Source of the DNA: Cylindrotheca closterium
Taxonomy: Eukaryota; Bacillariophyta; Bacillariophyceae; Bacillariales; Bacillariaceae
Direction: 5' to 3'
NCBI GenBank assembly: GCA_933822405.4
Contig: CAKOGP040002047.1
Coordinates: 62,834-126,833, forward strand
DNA: 64,000 nt
Under the pieces are notes generated by a model. That model ran no database searches. It saw only the letters and a list, made by a program, of their open reading frames with translations, and was not told the origin of the DNA. The position numbers and the translations under genes were made by a program. Below, piece after piece: positions 58,360 through 64,000 of the stretch. The stretch's first letter is position 1, and each line of letters starts with the position of its first letter.

Positions 58360-61110
58360 CTAGTCTGCTGCGAAGGTTTTCCCGGCCGCCTTCCTCTCAA
58401 CCTCTTTCCAGTAAGCTTGTATCCTCTTCAAACTTACGGGTTTGGCTAACACGCTGTCGGCGCCGTGTCGGACGAAGAAATCTATGTCTTCCGATAGGAC
58501 ATTACCACTGACACCAACAATAATACCTTGATAGCCATTGCGCCGAATCTCTGCTGATGCTTCAGGACCTCGAAGCAATGGCATTTCGTAGTCCATAAGG
58601 ACACTATCGATTGGAATATGACTCGGATCAGCCTTCGACTTTTCCATGTCTTCCTTGATGGCATCGACAGCTTCCTGACCATTCCCAGCGGGAACACATT
58701 TGTGTCCCGCTCTCTCGAGGAGGCGTATCAGCATCTTTCGACTGGATGCCGAATCCTCTGCCACCAGCACACGTCTACTTGACGGTGCAGCCTTCGCGGC
58801 CACACCTCCCTCTGAGCTGCTGTCCACATTTCCAATGGTACTTTGACTCTCTTCTGTAGGTTCCGTATGACTATCCTTGTCAGACCAATGGACTGCCTCG
58901 AGCTCGGATTGTCCAAATTCATACAAAGGTAGCTCAATCGAAAAGATGGTTCCTTTGCCGAATCCCTCAGAGTCAGCAGAAATTGTTCCCCTGTGTTGCT
59001 CAACTAAGCCCTTTGCAATGCTCAGACCAAGACCACTGCCACCGCCATGTTGCAATCGGTTCGCATCGAACTGAACGCCCTCACTGAAGAGCCTGCTTAG
59101 CTGCTCACGGCTAAGTCCAACTCCAGTATCTTTCACGCTCAGCCTTACGGAGCCCGCCCGCTGACGTATGGCGCCTTCTTCGCCTGGTGCGAGCATTGGT
59201 TGGGCATGTGGCAAGCCATTCGGAATATAGGTGGCAGTGACATCAATGGAGCCCTTGACTGGAGTGAATTTCAATGCATTCGATATCACATTCCGAATCA
59301 CTTGGCTTAGTCGGCAACGGTCACCAACCACATTGTACGGGTCGAAGCTTTCTTTTCCAGCTTCAATATCCTGGACAGTATTGGCAGTCGCTGCAGGTTT
59401 TTCCATATGAAGCTTGAGCTCGACTCCGCGATTCACAGCCTGAATTCCAAACTGATGTATTGTCTGCTCGATCAAGTCCCAGATCAATACAGGCTCCGTT
59501 TCAAGTTCTAGAGTGCCTGTTTCCAGTTTGTCATAATTCAACAGATCATTAAGGATTTCGACTGCAATATGTGCATTTTCGTTCGTGTCTTGGGTCACGT
59601 TCAGCAAGAAACCAAGGTCTTCGTCAGAGCACGGTACAGTTGGGGAGCCAGTTCCTAGGCCCGGTGGACTTTTTAGTTCTGATTGAAGCAGCTCTAGACC
59701 CATGCACACTGTATTGAGTGGCGTTCGAATCTCGTGAGAGATAAAGCGGACGAATCTGCGCTTCATCTCCAAAATTTCCTGGCGTTTCTGAGCTTCGCGA
59801 CGCACTAGGTAGTCATATAAAAAGAAAAGAAACGCCACGGCTGCAATCACCCCAGCAAAACCGAGTGCAACAGTTAGGGGACTCGTGGTAGTGAACGCAT
59901 CAAGCATCTGCGTCGTAGGGTAAACAGTTAGCTTGTATTTCGCTGAGGTCAAAGCCCCAGTTTCAATATCGTTGAGAACCACGGTCTGGCCGTAGCTGTC
60001 GAATGCGGGATCGTGTAGATCTCCTTTACCAACAATCATTGGCTTGCCGTTTCGGATCTCGAAGGTATAAGCAGCAGTGTCTGTGGAGATAACACAAGTA
60101 AGACCATCGACATAGTCAGGAACAACGTTTGTTAGGACCTCTTCAAAATGAATGGATGAGGCAGCAATCCCAACGACATTGGTTGGATCGTTCGCAGGAT
60201 AAATTGGGAGATACAGTAAGGCCGCTGGGCCATCCCTGGACTGTAATGAAAAGATTATTTAGTACACCTGAACAAATGGAACCAAGCAAAAAAAATTGAT
60301 CTTGTGCTTTACCTTGAGTTCAACCATATCTGTGATGACACCACATTGGGGACTTGTTGTGGCGTCCTCGTGTAATTCGGCACAATCGAAAGCATCATCA
60401 AGATAAGGAGCACGATCCGCTTCCGAATAAGGGTTATAAAGGTGAGTCGATGCCCCGAGCATATTATGCATCATCAAAGGGGTCATAATCTTGCGTTTCC
60501 CGCCCCATTCGTTCTCTCCACTGATGTCGTGAAGTCGCCCATCCGCATAGGTTTTGTTTTCGCTCCTGTCTGGTTTCCAAATACCATATCCAAAGTCGCT
60601 GTAGCCAGTACTGTTTGGTCGGTTCTGAGCTTTATATACTTCCTTGGTATGATTCTCAAATGCTTCTGCTTCTTCTGGCCTTACCACTACAACAAGCGCC
60701 TGCAGCCAAGTAGCTGAGAGTGCAGCAATCGATTGAGCTATTGGAATGTAACCGTCCATCGAAATCATTGGCCAATCTTCAGAATTCGGGAACACCTGAC
60801 CCATTAGTGTGCCCATCACTTCCGAGCCTTTAACCTTTCGTTGGGTGATTTCCTGAGCTCCTCTCGTCGCACTCGACGCAATCGAGCGATATGTCTCCAA
60901 CCCAACGTTTCTTTCAGTGCTTTTAAGTTGTGTGTATGCTAATGAAGCACATATCGCAGCTGCAGCAAATAAGCTAAAGATGAGCATCGCTCGCAAAGCG
61001 ACAGTCCTTTGAACTCGGGACGGAAGTCCACGACGGCGCCCGTTTGGAACCCCTCTCGAATCATTGGTCCTGGCTGTTTGTTCACTATATGAGGTCTTTG
61101 AAACTACCAT
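58360..61110 (-). CDS. CHASE-like hybrid sensor histidine kinase
   Basis: Exons 61110-60313 and 60240-58360 join in phase 0 across a 72-nt intron to 892 aa. The start is the ATG of MVVSKTSY. A basic N-terminus leads to a membrane helix (about 43-65). An extracytoplasmic domain of about 310 residues follows, with CHASE-like features (WLQALVVVVRPEEAEAFENH), and then a second helix (about 385-408). The HisKA box contains His435 in FISHEIRTPLN. The ATPase domain has NVISNALKFTP, DTGVGLS and GSGLGLSI. A receiver domain ends the protein, with Asp816 in VLMDYEMP and the Lys of AKPV. All phosphotransfer residues are present, so it should be active. CHASE domains bind small molecules such as cytokinins in plants; the ligand here is unknown. 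Confidence 0.93.
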
Positions 61111-62318
61111 GGTAGCTGACTGTTGTGATATATTAAAACTGAGTTTTGCTTTTGTGCCTTGTGCCAAGCACACACGGAGTTATTGCACCAAGTGTCGGTG
61201 TTTCCATGCGGGAACCTTGAACCTGAGCTGAGAGCCCTCCGATTCATTCAGGGAACTACGGTGTAAGAGAATACACCGGGACAATAGGTTCTCGTTTTTT
61301 ATTTAGAGTTAACTGACTGGATGACTACGAAAAGGCTCAAATGTGTTGACGTCTATTGTATTTCTCCGCATTTCACTCAATGAGAATTCGTTTTACTTAT
61401 GATGTTCTGTTCCATCTGTTCTGTTCGCTAAGCCAATGGAGGCGACTCCTTCCGGTGAGACGAAAAAGCACAGCTGACGGACTAGATTTTATGTCTCGAT
61501 TTATTTCGATTTTATCAATTGATCCGTTGTGGCCAGTGTCGTGAAGACATTCTACTTCTGATCAAACGCCTTATGAACTTGGTATGAAATCTGTTCCTGG
61601 TTTCAATTTTGTGAGAAATGGGCCTGATTGATGATGCTGCTCTCTTGCTTGTTTTTCCAATGGGGGCTTTCTCTTGTGTTGGTTGTTGCATAGTATTGAA
61701 AGAAATTAGAGAGAGAGAGAGAGAGAAGGAGGGAAGGTTTTAACCATAGGAAAACTGTGAAGCAAAATACAAACAACCAAGTTTGAGTCTTAGGGCTTAG
61801 CCGTTTCACTGCTATGGACCCCAAAATCCAACGGAACAATATGACGACAAGTACAGTAATGCCTGCCTTGTCTCTCGACCTGCGAAAAATGATGCGATCA
61901 CTGCTTTAAACATCGATCTGATAATGCGCAAATTTATTGTTACTACTCAGACGATGAATGGGACGATATCTTTTGCCGCCTCGTAATCAAACTCGGTCAA
62001 TCTAGAAGTATCATCGCACTGTCGAATCCTCGTAAATATTTGATTTCCTTTTCATGGTTCCACAAAGTCGGAAGTCTATCAACAGTCTACTAATGGAAAC
62101 TCCTTAGCCCGATAGCTGTTCGCGGGAAGAGGAATCGGAATCACACCATCAGTGCCATATTGGTATCGCCTTCAGGAGAACGGTACGTCCCAGCCTTCCT
62201 TGCACCCATCAGCTTATGGATCACAGCGCTGATGTACTGTTTTGAAGCTGACAATGATTCATTCCATTTTTCGATGGATTTAGATTGTTGCATTTCAGTG
62301 CAATTGATCAGCTGAAGA
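61111..62318. other. Long intergenic region
   Basis: I find no gene in these 1208 nt. It contains the promoter of the histidine kinase on the right of 61110 and a GA microsatellite. The small open frames here lack domains and plausible composition. Confidence 0.5.
61708..61726. repeat. (AG)n microsatellite
   Basis: About nine AG units form a purine-rich tract on the plus strand in non-coding DNA. Confidence 0.9.
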
Positions 62319-63044
62319 CTATTTCCAACGGCCTATTGTCTGCCACCAATCCAGTTGATCTCCAAATTTTTTCGGTTCCTTTTTATTCTTGTTCTCCTTC
62401 TCCATGGCATCATTGTCTTCATCTCCTTCGGGTGGTTCATAAAGCGGCTCCCCGATAGGGAACTTCTCCATGACATACTTGTGATTTCCTGAATAACGGA
62501 CAGGAGGAGCATGATTGAGTGAATATCGCATTGTTCAACCGAAAAAAAGACACCAAACGAAATAGTCAACAGAGAACCTACCAACTGTAAATCCAACTGC
62601 TTGTCGATGCACAATCAATTCCCACCTATAGTGGTGCGCTTGTTTTCGATAAAAGTTGTACTTTTTGGCAATCTCCACTACCTCTGGAGACGTCATATCG
62701 TAACCCTTTTCTTCGTCTTCCAACAACGCTTCGTACTTATTGTACTCGTCATTCATTTGCCTCCAGGCTGCCACAATCTTTTGTGCCTGTTTTCCCAATG
62801 CCCTGCCGATAGTACCCTTGAGCTCATCTTCAATGGTTTTCAGATGCAAGGAAGGATCGTGAATGTCTCGAATATGTTCCATATATTCATTCTTTATTTT
62901 TGGATTTTTAACCATCCGCGCGCCACTTTCCCATGATTTCAGTGGATTTGCATTAGGAACTTTGATGGATGTTGGCGAGTTTGAGGAGGACGTTGCCATG
63001 CATCGTTTGATGAAGCCGTATGTGGATGGAAGATTGCGTCTCAT
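62319..63044 (-). CDS. Conserved-looking protein of unknown function, probably mitochondrial
   Basis: Exons 63044-62582 and 62488-62319 join in phase 1 (GTAGGT donor, TTATTCAG acceptor) to 210 aa; the junction gives AVGFTVG-NHKYVMEKFPIG. The N-terminus (MRRNLPSTYGFIKRCMATSS) looks like a mitochondrial presequence. The middle is helical and charged (HLKTIEDELKGTIGRALGKQAQKIVAAW), followed by a conserved-style HHYRWELIVHRQAVGF block. The C-terminus is basic and ends DWWQTIGRWK. I do not recognise the family. Composition, targeting and clean splicing make it a real gene, perhaps a subunit of a mitochondrial complex (inference). Confidence 0.82.
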
Positions 63045-63552
63045 GATTTACAATGGTGATACGAAGTCGAGGTTGACGCTAATTGGGATTATTCAGATGT
63101 TTGCTGATGCAGACACTGACTCATGCAACAAACGAAGGTGGTGCTGAGGTCCGCACCACGTTTGTGGAAGAACAATGAAGCTATGGTACTGTTCCGGTAC
63201 CTTGTACTCGTACGATAGGTTTGGTGAGCGTTACTGTAGCTTTGTTTTCGTCATTGTTGACTCATTCGAGCGATGTGTTCATTGTACGACTACTTCGAAC
63301 ACAAGCCCGAGCGGCGTGCAGACAACAGTGGAAACATTCAACACAAATTGAGTGTGGGTGAGAAGACCACATGAAAGAACAAGCAACCCTCATAGACATC
63401 TTCACACCAGACTCATCAGCCGCCGGCAAGCTATTGACCGAATCATCTACTTTATCTTCCACCTTATCTTCGCTTTTCATAGTTAGGATAGCGTAAAGAG
63501 AAACATAAACAAGAGGAACACCTTACAAAGCAAACTGAAACGGAACCGAAAG
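63045..63552. promoter_or_regulatory. Divergent promoter region
   Basis: This 508-nt space separates two divergent genes. It carries GTACC/GGTAC-rich short motifs near 63190-63215. A small minus-strand frame (63262-63480) has no recognisable features. Confidence 0.45.
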
Positions 63553-64000
63553 ATGTCATCCTCGTCAACTCCAGTATCATTTGATGCCTTGTTGGATTTC
63601 CATCAAAAGGAAGAATCATTGTCACCCTACTTCCCAACTACTGTCGAGGAAAAGGAAGCGGACCTGAAAATCGTAGAAAAGGTCCTCGAAACATCGGATC
63701 TTCGTGGATTTGGTATTCTCATTCATCGGGAGCATGGACTGGTCATGTTGCAGTGCAGCAAACCGAAAAAGGGCAAGCCCGTCCCTCACTTTCAAATTCC
63801 AGGTGGACACGTAGACAAGTTTGAGATCGAAGAGCAACAAAAGAAGCAACCTAGCAATCCATGGGCACCTATTTACGAGGCCGCCAAACGAGGATGTGTT
63901 CGTGAGATTTGGGAAGAAACTGGAATGGATTTGAGAGAATCTCTGGATAGAGTGCGACCTTTATGGTTGGGTGCTATCAAAACCAACAAGGGAATGCGCA
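63553..64000 (+). CDS. Nudix hydrolase, 3' end outside the window
   Basis: The frame opens at the ATG of MSSSSTPVSF and runs through the right edge; 149 codons are visible. The fold begins with GFGILIHREHGLVMLQCSK, then HFQIPGGHVDKF and YEAAKRGCVREIWEETGMDL. The Nudix box G(x5)E(x7)REUxEExGU is recognisable: Glu109, Arg117, Glu118, Glu121, Glu122 and Gly124 fit, but about 18 extra residues (a Gln/Lys/Pro-rich loop) separate the first Gly from the rest. Nudix enzymes hydrolyse nucleoside diphosphates linked to other groups. The substrate cannot be named without the missing part. Confidence 0.85.
   Translation, partial: MSSSSTPVSFDALLDFHQKEESLSPYFPTTVEEKEADLKIVEKVLETSDLRGFGILIHREHGLVMLQCSKPKKGKPVPHFQIPGGHVDKFEIEEQQKKQPSNPWAPIYEAAKRGCVREIWEETGMDLRESLDRVRPLWLGAIKTNKGMR

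Noticed and set aside
61603..61839. 78-codon minus-strand frame with hydrophobic Leu/Ser stretch
   Set aside because: The hydrophobic stretch is translated from the GA microsatellite and flanks; no other gene evidence.

Overview
The window looks like nuclear DNA of a diatom, most likely a raphid pennate; this is inferred, because no marker gene fixes the species. The evidence is as follows. Genes are dense on both strands and carry 70-140 nt GT-AG introns. Several N-termini have a signal peptide followed by an aromatic or Leu residue, as in diatom plastid presequences. Family content is diatom-like: DUF6824-like proteins, FkbM-type methyltransferases, PPR proteins, PSxxPS-rich membrane proteins, a CHASE-like hybrid histidine kinase and neuroglobin-like globins. 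There is no bacterial operon structure, CRISPR array or intact transposon.

Layout. 1-3128: two adjacent globin genes. The first is cut by the left edge and contains tandem globin units; the second joins one globin domain to two PDZ-like domains. 3484-3555: tRNA-Arg(TCG). 3909-7360: secreted YHYH-sulfatase fusion with two possible C-termini. 7594-10263: ABCF3/GCN20-like ATPase. 10361-12685: acidic, PS-rich membrane protein. 13222-14448: RsuA/RluB-type pseudouridine synthase. 14508-15719: F-box protein. 16175-17746: PPR protein with signal peptide. 18371-21475: DIS3L2-like exoribonuclease. 21950-24001: membrane protein with an orphan 5'-nucleotidase C-terminal domain. 24621-25496: ARM-like protein. 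25627-27696: FAD monooxygenase. 27979-28947: FkbM-like methyltransferase. 29144-31368: alpha-arrestin rebuilt from three exons. 32134-35350: tandem array of three DUF6824-like genes, the third damaged. 36240-36644: small protein. 36712-37903: mitochondrial-carrier-family protein. 38468-40555: TPR/STI1-like co-chaperone. 40983-42533: PARP-like + RING + Deltex C-terminal protein. 42917-45538: helical-repeat/DUF2135-like protein. 45716-46780: METTL21-like methyltransferase. 48089-49006: duplicated-domain protein ending in a CaaX box. 49192-52032: large mitochondrial-type PPR protein. 52479-53114: possible PP1-docking protein. 53545-55830: plastid-type DEAD-box helicase. 56200-58153: ATAD3. 58360-61110: hybrid histidine kinase. 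62319-63044: conserved protein, probably mitochondrial. 63553-64000: Nudix hydrolase cut by the right edge.

Most genes are unrelated housekeeping or signalling genes. Recurring themes are organellar RNA metabolism (two PPR proteins, a helicase, a pseudouridine synthase, a tRNA), protein quality control and ubiquitin (F-box, Deltex-like, TPR co-chaperone, arrestin) and local duplication (globins, DUF6824 array, CaaX protein). The most unusual items are the single-chain PARP-RING-DTC protein, the globin-PDZ-PDZ fusion beside a 719-bp repeated globin module, the YHYH-sulfatase fusion with alternative tails, and a palindromic octamer (TACCGGTA) that is heavily over-represented between genes.
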